A DNA stretch of 64,000 bases from positions 14,804,194 to 14,868,193 of the forward strand of contig NC_135552.1 in the NCBI RefSeq assembly GCF_964340395.1, written 5' to 3'. The position numbers and the translations under genes are program-made. Position 1 is the stretch's first letter. Each line of letters starts with the position of its first letter. Source of the DNA: Glandiceps talaboti (lineage: Eukaryota; Hemichordata; Enteropneusta; Spengelidae). Shown here in pieces: positions 47,511 through 59,440 of the stretch. The notes below the pieces were generated by a model that ran no database searches, was not told the DNA's origin, and was given only the letters and a program-made list of their open reading frames with translations.

Positions 47511-50500
47511 ATGGAGTTGTCAGCGGACGTCCAAGAAGGCCTCCAGCTTTGTGCAGATAATACTCGTATTTCTGACAAAGCATTCTCAGTGATTGTTGGA
47601 AGAGTGTGCGACAGTATTTTGAAGAAAACGACTGAGAGCTCAATACTTGGTAAGAGCGATTTCTCGATCATGTACACCGTGTTACTGTTAGTGTTACGGT
47701 CATAACAATGAATACAGAAATCGACTTTCATCAAATGACTCCGCTACTACATACTCTGCATGCAAACAGAACTTGGTACATGTCACATGATGACGTTTAC
47801 TGTAGGTAACACTTTCGGAAGAGCTGACAAATGTGTCAGTCGTAGTGCTACTTCAAGACTAGTGAAATCAAGCTACCCCAGGCATTGATTTACGACATAA
47901 TTGTTTTGCTCTGTTACATGTAAAGTCTAACCATAACTTCAGGCATACGTTTCTCTCGTCGAAAATCAAACAGTAGACACTGTTAATGTGCTGGGTATGT
48001 CGCGTCGGCACATCTTCATAAGCAAATTTAAGACATACTTCAGTTTGTAGTTAAATGTGATTCCACTATATATGAAAATATACCCATGTCTGTAAGTGTA
48101 AAGCCCTGATCCCTGGTGAAGAGGACATTCGTTGTTCCGCCCACCATGTGTGTGTGACACCCAGGCTATAGTGCATCGCTTTCTAGTCAATTGGACCCCT
48201 AACCAAATGTACCCTCGCCGTAACCAATGTAAGTTGTTCAGGGATATTCGACACAATCCGGAAACATTATTATTAAGAAATAGATAGTACAAATACGAGT
48301 GTAGTCTGTTTGCAGTTTGGGTGTGGGTAAGGTATCCACCGTAACATTAACAAGAGTAAAGTGTAGAACGGGAGCAGTCTTGCGCTGGAGTCTTGCGAAC
48401 CATGCATCCATGTGTGTTAAACGAACTACAGATTCATGGTGTGCATTAAATGAGACCAAACTTTTATCAAAGAAGCAATGAAATTCACCAGTTGCAATTG
48501 ATAAATTTCCTTGCCTCGGGCATAGTCCCTACACTTGGCGAGGATTCATTTGGTTAGGGGTCCAATTGACGAGGGTCCAATTGACCTGTTTCCTAGTGCA
48601 TCTACTACTACTAGTAGGTCCTAAGAAGTGTCAACAAGACATCAATGAACACAATTCGTCCCCAGTCATTTCGGCATCACTTTCTCGGTACTCTGGACAT
48701 TTCAGCACCAGTACCCTGGATGTTTCTGTTAGGGTTAGGGTTAGGATTAGGTAAGGGTTACCTGATAATGAATTTAAACTAAAATAAGGGGAAACGAAAC
48801 AAGGTATAAGGTGGTAAGGACAATGTTAGTGTTGTGCTTTCTGTATAGTTTGGAGAACACTGTACTTGAATCAGATTTGTACTACTTTTCACAGTAACAT
48901 TTGCCAGACTGAATGGGTATGGGTTGCTATCCGTTAATTGACATGAAACAATTGCTATTTTTCTGACAGATTATAATTCTAACAAAAACACAACTTTGCA
49001 CTTTGCACTCTCCACTCTCCTTTTTTTAGCACAAATGAACTGAGGTTCAGTAGCGCTAATGGCATGGTCAAATGTCTGTGTGTATGTGTGTGTATGTGTA
49101 AGTGACTCAAAAGTCAAAAACTGCTTTGAGATTTGGTGGAGACATTACTTTGGGTGTCTAGATGAAAAATTGTTCAAATGAAAGTGATCTTATAAGTGTT
49201 TTTTTAAGTCACATCCAAAAGAGTAATTTTCTATCAAAACAGTCCTCCTTTTACAGTGGAAATCTATGAGGCATGGTTATAGAATGTTACATAATCACTT
49301 GACTAAAGTTCATGGGATGTTCCATTATATCCTGTAGGGATGTTTTCATGTTTGAAGCATGTTTCTCTCACTGCATGTGTATGTCAGACATTAAATTTCA
49401 GTTGTGCACATTTCCATTGACAGTATTTTTTAAAGTCTTTCTCCAAAAGCTTGTATTTCATTTGACTTGTCTTTTTTTGTCGCCAGATGATGAAAGTTTA
49501 GCAAGTGTGGATAGAGCTGTACTCAAACATTCCTATGCATCACTGCTAGCTTTGATGTTAGAAGCTGGTAAACATGACGTCGATGCCTCGTCCATCAGGT
49601 AAATCATTTCCCATCATTTTATCTTTCTTTTTTTTCATTTACAAACTGCATATCCACATCTGACAAGTCTTACTGCCCATTTCATGTTAGTGTGTTCACT
49701 GGCTCTGTTTGATACAACCGTGCAGAAACTGATAAGAAACTACGCATGCTACACTTCAAGATAGCAAGAGTGAATAAATGCAGTTTATTGTTACATTTTG
49801 TCTAAATAAAATGAACTAAAGTGCCACCATAGATGCAGACATCGAAACATTGCCTGCCACCCATGTGTCTGTGTCTTGTTTATATAGACAAAAATGAAAT
49901 GAGAAATTGTGATCAGGCTATCCTAAAGTGTAGAATGTGCAGTTTCTTATTGGTTTCTGTATATCAAACAAGAGTCGGTGGATATTAATATGAAATGGGC
50001 TGTACATTTGTATCTGCAGTAGTAAAAGAAAGAAATAACATTTATAAACTAAGGTTCTCATGCCAACATTTTGAAAATCCAAGAGACAAACACTTCATCA
50101 TTTTCATGACTGTTGTTTGAACAAGGAGGTTTACACCTGGTTAAAATGAGAAAAAAAAACCCACGCTATTCAACAAGAATTTTAAATGTCTTCAATACCT
50201 GTTCTTAACTCACCTTTGAAGCTACTGGTAATGTAAATGTAGATATTTTTCTGGGGAGCAGTATTTTGGCTATTTGACTGTGACAAAAAGTTGGGGGGGG
50301 GGTATGTTTATAATTTGATTTAGATTTATTAAGGATGCATAGCACCCAACATACTAGTCTGGTGTCACATAGGGGTCATGAACTTTGACCTACGATACAT
50401 AATTTGTTCAGTTACACTTTGTTACTCTACCACTCAGATGAAACCTTATCAAAGGTGACACCTAGCATACTATTCTGGTGTCACACAGGGGTCATGAAAG

Positions 50501-53500
50501 TTGAATCATTGCCTGCATGTATTGATAATGTTTGTAGTTAGATTTTGTTGTAACCTATCACTCAGTAACTAGAAGTACATGACTACACATGTACAGTGTA
50601 GTCCCTAGCAACTCACAATACAGGATATTACTTGGAATGAAGTCTTTAACATCTTTGAAACTGGCAGAATAATATGTCCATAAATTGATAATAGTTGATA
50701 TCAAAAATGAAATGAAATAAAATACAATATTTCAAGGTCCATAGTACATGGATTTGAAAGTCGCATTCATTTCAAATTTACCGTTCCAAAGTAGCTTTAT
50801 TGGTTCTTGAAACCATGAACAATAGATTTTCCAATAATTTTCACAGCTTAGATATTTCCTTGTACAGATCTAGTAAGTAGTTTATAGGGCAACTGAAGCC
50901 CATAAAGATATACATGTACCAGTAATATAGGGTTGTACATGTACTATCCACAACTAGGTCTGTTGGTGAAATTGCTGTAAAACCATTGATAGTAAGGAAA
51001 ATGGCAAGAGTGAACATCATACCAATGAAACCCTCAGACAATTGATGGTGCTGTAAAAGATTCTGTGGTTTACGATGATGGGTTGTACTACAATGTCAAT
51101 GGAGCTATTTTTATTTATTGCTATTATGTATAAAATACTCTAGGAAAGTCCTCAAAAAACAATGTATTCCCATTGCACAAGACAACACATTATTAATTGT
51201 ACGAAGAGATATGATAGTACACAATTAAGAAGATTACCATGAAAATAGTTACTATGGCAATGCATATATAAAAGTAGGTATATCAAAGTTGCCCTTAACA
51301 AAGCCTGTAAGTATTTATCACCTGACTTTGTTCTTGGCATTCATATGTAAATGAGTCATTGTTCTTGCTGTTCATATGTAAATGCATCATTGTAATTTTA
51401 TATGAAGCGATATATTTTTCCTCGCTCTTTTTTCTTGCAGTCCACTTTTAGAAGACCTCAAGTTTGTACCAGACAGAATTGACAGTTTCAACAACATATT
51501 TCTTAGTAAAAAATCTGAAATTCAAGCATTATTAAGCAGTATAGGGCATACACCACCACATATTGTTGATGTGGATTGGAGACTAGATTTCTATCTCAAG
51601 GTATGGTTATGAATTTGTGAATCCCACACCTGCAATGTATCACAAACCTCCCCTTCCCCCTCCCCTTCACCACCAACCCCCTCCCAACCACCAGCATGAT
51701 TCCCCTGCAGTTGAAACAGAAAGAGAAGTAGATTAAAACACATAACTCTTGTCTCTGTTGTTATCTGGGTATATTCTATTAGTTTTAGGGTGTGTGTTTG
51801 CACTTCTTTTTCATGTGTGCAATTCTTTTGGTCTTTCTGTGTGTATGTTACCGTGTATTTGAACATTTCATGGTATTTCGTTCTAAGTTTTTGTAGAGCA
51901 GTGTGCTCACAATTATTGTGCCTCCACTTTTGTAACAGAATTTTGATTCAAAACGTTGATAATTTCACTCACTGTTAGGGACTGCTTTATGTAAAACTAA
52001 CATGTAATTATTAATTAATTTCACATTTTATAATGAATACATACATTTGCAACACAGGATTTTCATAAAAGTGACTGACATTTGTATTTTTTTTTTCTCT
52101 CTCTCTCTCTCTTCAGAACAATTTTGTTGACAAAATTAATGAGCCAGTTTACATGATAACTTTGAAAACAGAACAGGGTGGATCAGACAAAACAAAGGAT
52201 GTGCAATTTGCTTGCTCTATGGAACAACTTCAGGTATGCACCCTAACATGTAGTCACCCCTTGTACTAGATCATGGGCATTGTTCCAGTGTGGAAATGAC
52301 ATTTGTCACATCCCCAGTGTGTCACTGGAACTAGGACTTAAAGGGGAAGGATTCCTTGCGATTTTGATCGATAAAATCTTGGGTGCTAAGTGAGATAAAA
52401 TGTGTTGGCTTCAATCACTTTCTGTTTGTCGGTACAGTCAGTGCAGTGTTGGCATCGATCTGAACTTAGGCAGAAGTGACACGTGACACTTGCTGGGAAC
52501 TAACCCTTATAAAGATATTATAATTACCATAACAATAGAAACATTTGACAATATGTTTAACAGAAGTTGTCTTGCAAGTCTCGTACATCACTTCCTCCTA
52601 AGTTCAGAGTGATGCCTACTCTGTAACCCCCACCCCCACCCCCACCCACCCCCGTACTGATACATGAAAGTGAATGAAACCAACACATTTCATCTTATTT
52701 AATATCCAAGAGATCATTAAACAAAGTGAATTCACAAGATATCCATCCCCTGTAAAGGGGTGATGTCAGAATATAATACACCCTGATAAGTTACTTGGAC
52801 CAGGCCTCAGAGAAATGGTGTTAGAATTTGAAACACTTCTTATCGTTATAGTTGTTCAGAGATCAACACAGTAAGGTATATGTAGATACACAGACACTTA
52901 CCTGTCTGTGGTAGATACCATGAATAAACCATGTGATTATAGATGTTCAATGGCAAAATAGTTGTTTAGATGGATATGTTGTAGTCATTTGAAATTAAAT
53001 TGAAAATGAAAACTTCTTTTTGATCATTATTAATGAACTGATATATCACTAGGAACCTTGTATATCCTAGCACTGGGATGTGCACATGTTAGTGCTAGGA
53101 TGTGGCCACATCATAGTGCTGGGAAGAAAAGCACAGCTATATACCAGCTGTGTGCCTCACAGCCCCGTTACAGGGTATATTTTAAATTTTCACAGTCCTG
53201 GTACATGGTTGTGAAAAATAAGCCTGTTGCATGGATGTGGAATACCACCTCTGTGCCACGACTGTTTTGCACATCCCAGTACCATAGCTGTGTACTGCAT
53301 ATGTAGCACACAGTTAATTATGCACATACATGTTACAGCTATGGTGGAATAATACCATGTAGCAACCCCCTTTGTTTATATCTGACTAGCATAGCTCACA
53401 CAGCTGGTACATGGCTGTGAGAAATACCGCTGTTAAAGCAATGTTGACATCACTTGTGCATGGCTTTGGGACATACCTATATTACAGCTATGCTCACATC

Positions 53501-53874
53501 GTGGTGGGAAAAAGCTTGTGTACACGGATGTTATAGAAACCTATGCTACATTGCTGTTTTCAACATCGATGTTACATTGATGTTGGCATACCAGTTACAC
53601 ATCTGTCAAATATAGGTATGTTCTAGTGTGCTGGCCAGAGCTGTTACAGGAATATTGTACACAGAGCTGGTACAGCCCCCCCTGTGGCTTCACTGAGCTG
53701 GTACAGCTATGTGCACAACCCTGTCCTAGGTATGTGAATGTTACAGGTGTGTGCTAGTTTCCTAGTGTATTTATGTCAAATGAATGTATTAAGTTTTTCT
53801 CATTTTGTTTGCAGGATCTTGTTGGAAAACTAAAGGATGCAAACAAAAGCCTTGAAAAGGCCAGTCAAATGTAG
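47511..53874 (+). CDS. COMMD3: COMM domain-containing protein 3
   Basis: Five exons: 47511-47649, 49487-49598, 51441-51600, 52117-52233, 53815-53874 (TAG). All GT-AG, phases join, 195 residues, which equals the length I recall for human COMMD3. The protein starts MELSADVQEGLQL; residues about 124-195 form the COMM domain (HIVDVDWRLDFYL, FACSMEQLQDLVGKLKDANK), the most conserved part. COMMD proteins form a hetero-decameric ring within the Commander complex, which recycles endosomal membrane cargo, and they affect NF-kB signalling. The start Met is the only one giving the family N-terminus. The acceptor at 52116 has a long TC tract. Identification is firm. Confidence 0.96.
48165..48600. mobile_element. 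Element with 24-bp perfect inverted repeats in COMMD3 intron 1
   Basis: GTCAATTGGACCCCTAACCA at 48186 is mirrored exactly by TGGTTAGGGGTCCAATTGAC ending at 48571; similarity extends unevenly outward. The right side has an extra GAGGGTCCAATTGAC copy. The interior (about 340 bp) is non-coding. Confidence 0.6.
48729..48752 (+). repeat. Interstitial telomere-like repeat
   Basis: TTAGGGTTAGGGTTAGGATT in COMMD3 intron 1, followed by GGTAAGGGTTACC. Four near-units of the metazoan telomere hexamer. Confidence 0.8.
49665..49990. mobile_element. Foldback family copy in COMMD3 intron 2
   Basis: Shares CTGCCCATTTCATG-TAGTGTG and TACACTT-AAGATA-CAAG with 33680-33750, and TAAAGTGTAGAATGTGCAGTT with 8537-8555. 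It begins about 70 bp after exon 2. Confidence 0.6.
50337..50507 (+). repeat. Two-copy tandem repeat, about 118-bp period
   Basis: CTGGTGTCACATAGGGGTCA recurs as CTGGTGTCACACAGGGGTCA with similar flanks, in COMMD3 intron 2. Confidence 0.75.
53040..53760. repeat. Highly degenerate 26-36-bp repeat field in COMMD3 intron 4
   Basis: Recurring words such as CTGGTACATGGCTGTGA, TTACAGCTATG, GATGTTACA and ACACAGCTGGTACA, in both orientations, over about 700 bp and ending about 55 bp before the last exon. Units are too diverged to count reliably. Confidence 0.6.
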
Positions 53875-54700
53875 AAATTATGTATATGTACTTTCAATGG
53901 ACTCTACACACAATTCTTCCCTCTTTTTACATACAATATCAGCAACCTGTCAAAGGGTGATGTCACACCCTTAGCATGTATTCCCCCCCATCTCCAGTGC
54001 CAGACAACAGGCCCTGTTTACATTGTGATCTGTGATTTTGCTTCGTTGTCTCACTAACCGCTTGTAATGCTAGTAATGGCAACTGATTAATTTAGCTACA
54101 AACTCAATGACAGTTATTACCATGCCTGTTTGTAGATATTTGCATATTATTTGCCATATGTAAATTATGTTGCTTTTGTGTTCATCTCAAGGAGGGCAAA
54201 TAAGTTTGAATGTGCTTGAATTTCACTGAAAGTCAAGGTTCTTAAAATCTCACAAAACTTTACCGTATGAAATCTTGCTCCTGGTCCTTTTGAAATGATA
54301 AAAAGAAATTTGGGGTTTCACAGTCTCATTTTCAAGGAAAACCACAATCTGTTATTTTCCCATATCAGAGTTAACCAAAGACCCTAGGGTCTATAAGTTA
54401 ACACAGTATTTAGCAGCCATATTGGATTCTAAAATGGCTAAATTCTATAATATTGTGACCCTCTATTATTTAAACAATTTATTCAGTCACCCCTCATTTT
54501 TTTGAATGAAGTAACAGCTAAAGTTTAAAAGACTTTATTTCTGAGGCACGTAAGATGTTACCATCAACTTAAAAAGTTTATCGAACCAAGCGTTGTATTC
54601 TATGCCGAGCCAAATTATTACATTAACGTTGCTACTGTCAACAGGTGTTGTGTTTAAGTTTCAGAGTTTTATTGAAATAAATGTAATACAACCTTTAGCT
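53875..54700 (+). other. COMMD3 3' UTR and downstream
   Basis: An AATAAA at 54676-54681 is a candidate polyadenylation signal. The stretch 54229-54480 resembles 23140-23363 (TTCTTAAAATCTC, CAGCCATATTGG), so part of the UTR or flank is an interspersed repeat. Confidence 0.45.
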
Positions 54701-55498
54701 CACACATTGTTGAGTCTCCATGCTTGCTTGGCTGTGGTTCAAAACAGCAAGAATATGTACCCGTAGCTCTTCAATATATTGTGTCACTTTTCACTGAAGT
54801 TCACAGAGTTACAGTTAAAATCTAAAAGATAATGAGCTGCAAAGAATACAGACTCCTTGCAGTAAACCTTATAGGTCAATTTTGAGATAGGGGCATCGAG
54901 ATCAACAGTTCACTTTATGATAAAAGCTAGCCTTTTACGTTGGGATGAGAGGTTTGCTTTTTGAGCCATTTTAGTTCTCATCCTACAAACATGATATTAC
55001 TTTTAATGGCTCTGTGTGTTTGTACCCCTAAATGCAAATATTTCTTTAAAAAATGTCAAATTGAGAAATGGAAGAATTTTCGCTGTAGTAAATGCATAGC
55101 ACTAAAATAAATTACAAAAGAACGATTTTTTTCTTAACCACACACTGGCTTTGTATTCATAGCACTACATACTACTACATACTGGCTTTGTATTCATAGC
55201 ACTACATACTACCACATACTGATTTGAAATTGATTGTGCTGTCGTAAACGTTTTCATTTTTGGACAATTTCGTTAAAAGGGGTGGGGGGGGGGGTCTGAG
55301 GCTTAACGAAAACTTTAAAGAATTGTTTTTTTTAATCCTATATTGAACTATTGATCTCGCCCCTAAACAGTTGAATAGGTGAGTCTACCCCTTGAGGCAA
55401 ATCACAGTGAACATTACGAAACGGGCAGTACAAAACATTTCAAACTACGTTTAACACCCCCCCCCCCCCCCATGGAGTAGTCATCTTAATATTGATAA

Positions 55499-57024
55499 CA
55501 TGTAAATATGAACATCTGCTGTCTACACCAATGAGAGGGGATGGGATGATAAAGCCTTGATAAAGGTGTAGATACAACACTAAAATCGACCATGCCGTGT
55601 AATGACTAAATATCAGCTTCTGGGGGAAAAATACTGATAGTACACTCCATAGAGTCTACGTACTGTGAACTAAGAAAAGGTCTTATGGCACTATATCATC
55701 TTGTCTGTACAACGTCTCTTTTTTGGCAGTCCACTGTTATCAACTTCCTAACCTTTTTATAATTGTAAAGATCATATTGTGTGACACATATATGTAGGTT
55801 TTATTTGCGTTTCTCGGCCATCGGCCCAAATGCAAAGGTGGATACATCAGAAAAAAAGTGGTATTAAGAAAAACAGATGAAAAAAATATATACAATGTGA
55901 AAGACTCTGAAAATACAATCGTTCTGAGAGAAAATCACTGATGATCGATATGTACAATCAAGTGGTACTGGAAGCAATCACGTCAAACATACCTTATCTC
56001 TAAGCCTGATTGCTTTATGTACAAAATTGCAGAGTTTAAGCAAAATATTTGAATCGGTTGATCTCATAAACTTAGTAAACTTAAAGTAATTTGGTTCTAA
56101 AAACATATCACATGGCAAGTATTGGATTCTTAAATTATTATAAAGTGGGCATATTACGAGAAAGTGATATTCGTCCTCTACCATAGTTGTGTTACAGATT
56201 TTGCAAAACCTTTCTGTTGGAGGGATGTTGCGTCTCCTCCCGTTTTCTATTTCGAGAGGAAGTACTGATAATCGTAAACATGCAAGTGCCCGGATAGCTT
56301 GTCGGTTACAGTTAAGATAAAGGTATTTTTCAGGTTCCAGTAGATTCTTGAAGTGAATATATGTGCGAAGTTTGGGATTCGATTCCAAGTTTTTCTTCCA
56401 TTGTTGTTTAAGTACGTCTTTAACTCTGAGTTCAAAAGTGGAAAGAAAAAGTTGTTTGTTACCAACTTCCTGGGCAATCCAGGCAAAACCAAAACCAATC
56501 GAATATAAAACTTTCTTAGCCGAGGTGGCCCATGTATTTCTGCCCATGTTGTCTAGATTACAAAGCATTAAATATGCTTGCCTTGGAATTCTGTGTGCGG
56601 GCATCTCATCTCAAGTAGATTCAACCAGAATTTAATACAGCGCTTTAAAATGGTATAATAGATTAATTGGCAGACGACCACATTCGCCGACTACAGCCGC
56701 GTTCGCAGCAGTGGTTGGGACCCCCAACTCTCTGAATTTTCTCCAAAGCATCGTAATATTGGTATCCCCAGCAACATGTAAATATGAACATCTGCTGTCT
56801 ACACCAATGAGAGGGAAGGGGATGATAAAGTCTTGATAAAGGTGTAGATACAACACTAAAATCGACCTTGGCGTGTAATGACTAAATATCGGTTTCTGGG
56901 GGAAAAATACTGATAGTACATCCATATCTAAGTACTGTGAACTAAGAAAAGGTCTTATGGCGCTATATTATCTTGTCTGTACAACGTCTCTTTTTTGGCA
57001 GTCCACTGTTATCAACTTCCTAAG
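55499..57024. repeat. About 250-bp direct repeats flanking a LINE fragment
   Basis: Sequence 55499-55751 (ACATGTAAATATGAACATCT to TGTTATCAACTTCCTAA) recurs at 56776-57024 with few changes. The 1.0-kb interval between them contains the LINE C-terminal fragment. Confidence 0.9.
55978..56780 (-). pseudogene. Non-LTR retrotransposon C-terminal fragment
   Basis: Minus strand: an upstream frame gives LWRKFRELGVPTTAANAAVV then GECGRLPINLLYHFKAL, broken by stops and small insertions near 56600-56640; a 208-codon frame then gives MPAHRIPRQAY, ERFCKICNTTMVEDEYHFL and VICPLYNNLRIQYLP. The order and the C-x-x-C / E-Y-H-F-L / C-P-x-Y end are typical of invertebrate LINE polyproteins. The reverse transcriptase core is absent, so it is a 5'-truncated, decayed copy. 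Confidence 0.85.
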
Positions 57025-58250
57025 TCGTCCCCATTGTTTAAACTGACTAATTTGTCCTTGCTTTGGACTCTCAGTCAGTCACATAGTTCAATCAAACACA
57101 CTTGTTATTTCGCTAGTCGTGTCCCATCTAGCATCGGAAGAAGACAGGTTCTTTAGTGTGAGCCGTGACTTATGATATGCTTGATATAAAATGTTGGCCT
57201 TCATTATAAAGTTTTATATAGTATATCATGGGCTTAATTTTGTCTGTCACCTGATATAGTCCATCTACAACTTGTATTTCGAATAAAAAATATTGATTGA
57301 AAACAGGAAAACTTCTCGAAAAAAAAGCCTACTGTAGTGTGACACTACTTGAAATCATTTTTGTACTTTAATATAAGTGATTGCTAACATTCAGTAACAT
57401 TCACTGATTCCGAAATTCAAAACATGATCATGCATGTGTTTCCAAAATACTGAAGTATCTACTTCTTCCATGTTTGTGCATGGCTGAGTATTTTCACTAC
57501 TTTGAACTCTCGTATTAAAATTATGAACACATCATGTACACATCATCCTGTCCTTGTTAGACATATTTTATTTTTTAAATTCGACCATAAATGACAGCAG
57601 TACAAATTAGTACAGAAAGACTTAATGAATAACTTACTTGACTAGAACAAACAGAAAACTGTTCGCTGTTGTAGACACCCAACCTAAATCTACTGTATCA
57701 ATAACGCATAACAGTATGGTTTAGAGCCTCACACAATATGCCACAACGTGGAGCTATTGTGACTTGCTATTTTGTGGGTGTAGATATTCTAAATATACTG
57801 CACGGACTTCTGTTAGTGTCTTTGTTCACCAATCTGGGTCACCTAGTTATAGAAGCAGACGACAGTGGCAAAATAGATTACCACGTGTCGTAAAGAGATA
57901 TAATTAGCCGTAGGTATACAGCGTAAACAGACATATGATACTAAACAGTCGTGTATAATACTGCGTTATGTCAGCTATTTATGTAGTAGCCCAGAGACTT
58001 GCCAATCTGGTTTGAAAATTGTGTTCACCAGTCACTGTCGAATGTCAAATTGTAGATAATCGGACTCGGTGATAACTACGGTGATTACGTGTATGGAAGA
58101 AATATTTTTTCTCTAATGGGGAGGGATGGACGGGGAGGGAGAGAGGAGAGAGAGAGAGGGAGGAGAGGAGAGGGAGAGACAGAGAAACAGAGATAGAGAA
58201 ACAGAGATAGAGAAACAGAGATAGCGAGACAGAAGAGAGGCACACGCGCA
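57025..58250. other. Intergenic, nothing recognised
   Basis: No open frame of interest and no repeat family that I recognise; AT-rich unique-looking sequence. Confidence 0.5.
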
Positions 58251-58255
58251 TACAT

Positions 58256-58378
58256 GCATACATACATACATACATACATACATACATACATACATACATA
58301 CATACATGCATGCATGCATGCATGCATGCATGCATGCATACATACATACATACATACATACATACATACATACATACA

Positions 58379-58457
<79 letters not shown>
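58256..58457. repeat. (CATA/CATG)n and (CA)n microsatellite
   Basis: CATA units with a central CATG block (58305-58338), then CA units from 58418. Confidence 0.98.
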
Positions 58458-58459
<2 letters not shown>

Positions 58460-58936
58460 ACGTAGGAACGTATGTTAGGTAGGAGTGAAAAAAAGTTAAA
58501 TATAACAAAACGTGGCGTTGTAATGACTTGCTATTTTGTAGAAAGGAATGTTATGAAAACATTCAGTTGATAAATATACTGAACAGACATACCTCTTCAC
58601 TGTCTTTGTCCACCAATGAATGTGGGTCACCTAGTTACACATACAGCCAGACGACAGTGGTAACCTAGTCTACCATATGTTGTACACCGTTATAATTAGC
58701 ACATACTTCCAGAAACAACATCAAACAAAATGTTGTTGGTATGCACTCCTGTTAAATGATTATGCAGGTCAAAGGTCAAACAAGACTTAATACCGTACAT
58801 ACATACCTGTTTACGTACGTGACGTACTGTCGTGCGTGTTTGTAAATGTTTAGAATGTAATTCACAGGAAGCCAGGAACCGTGTTACAGATAGATAAAAT
58901 ATATAAATAAATAAACAAACAAACAAACAAATAAAT

Positions 58937-58938
<2 letters not shown>

Positions 58939-58984
<46 letters not shown>
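58939..58984. repeat. (CA)n microsatellite
   Basis: Pure CA run preceded by AAAT/AAAC units. Confidence 0.97.
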
Positions 58985-58987
<3 letters not shown>

Positions 58988-59365
58988 GTATGTATGGGTA
59001 AATGGTATCGTTTTAAACTCATGGACAACTATCTATATACATGTATATATGTATATACGGGCCTGTCTATTGTTGAAATAATGTCGGATATGTACTATGT
59101 TTCTATATATATATTATCTATGCAAACAACACGTGTCAACAACACATAGTTATCCACGAGTTGAAAATGATATTTCATTTACCCATGCATATTTTTGTTT
59201 GTTTGTTTGTTTGTTTGTTACTCTATTTATTTGATTGTAACACGGTTCCAGGGCTCCCTGTGTTTATTTCTCTAAGCTTATGCATACGTTTCGCCTAGAA
59301 CATTTGTTTTTGTATTATGGGTAAAATGGTTGTATTTGTTGACAGTTGTAAAACCAGTATTTGAT

Positions 59366-59440
59366 AAATCAGCTGACGTCATTGGTAAGGGTGAAACTTT
59401 ACAAATCAGCTGACGTCATTGGTAAGGGTGAAACTTTACA
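59366..59440. repeat. 37-bp tandem duplication with CRE and inverted CCAAT
   Basis: AAATCAGCTGACGTCATTGG, TAAGGGTGAAACTTTAC occurs twice in direct succession. Each copy has a full TGACGTCA followed by TTGG (CCAAT on the other strand). Confidence 0.85.
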
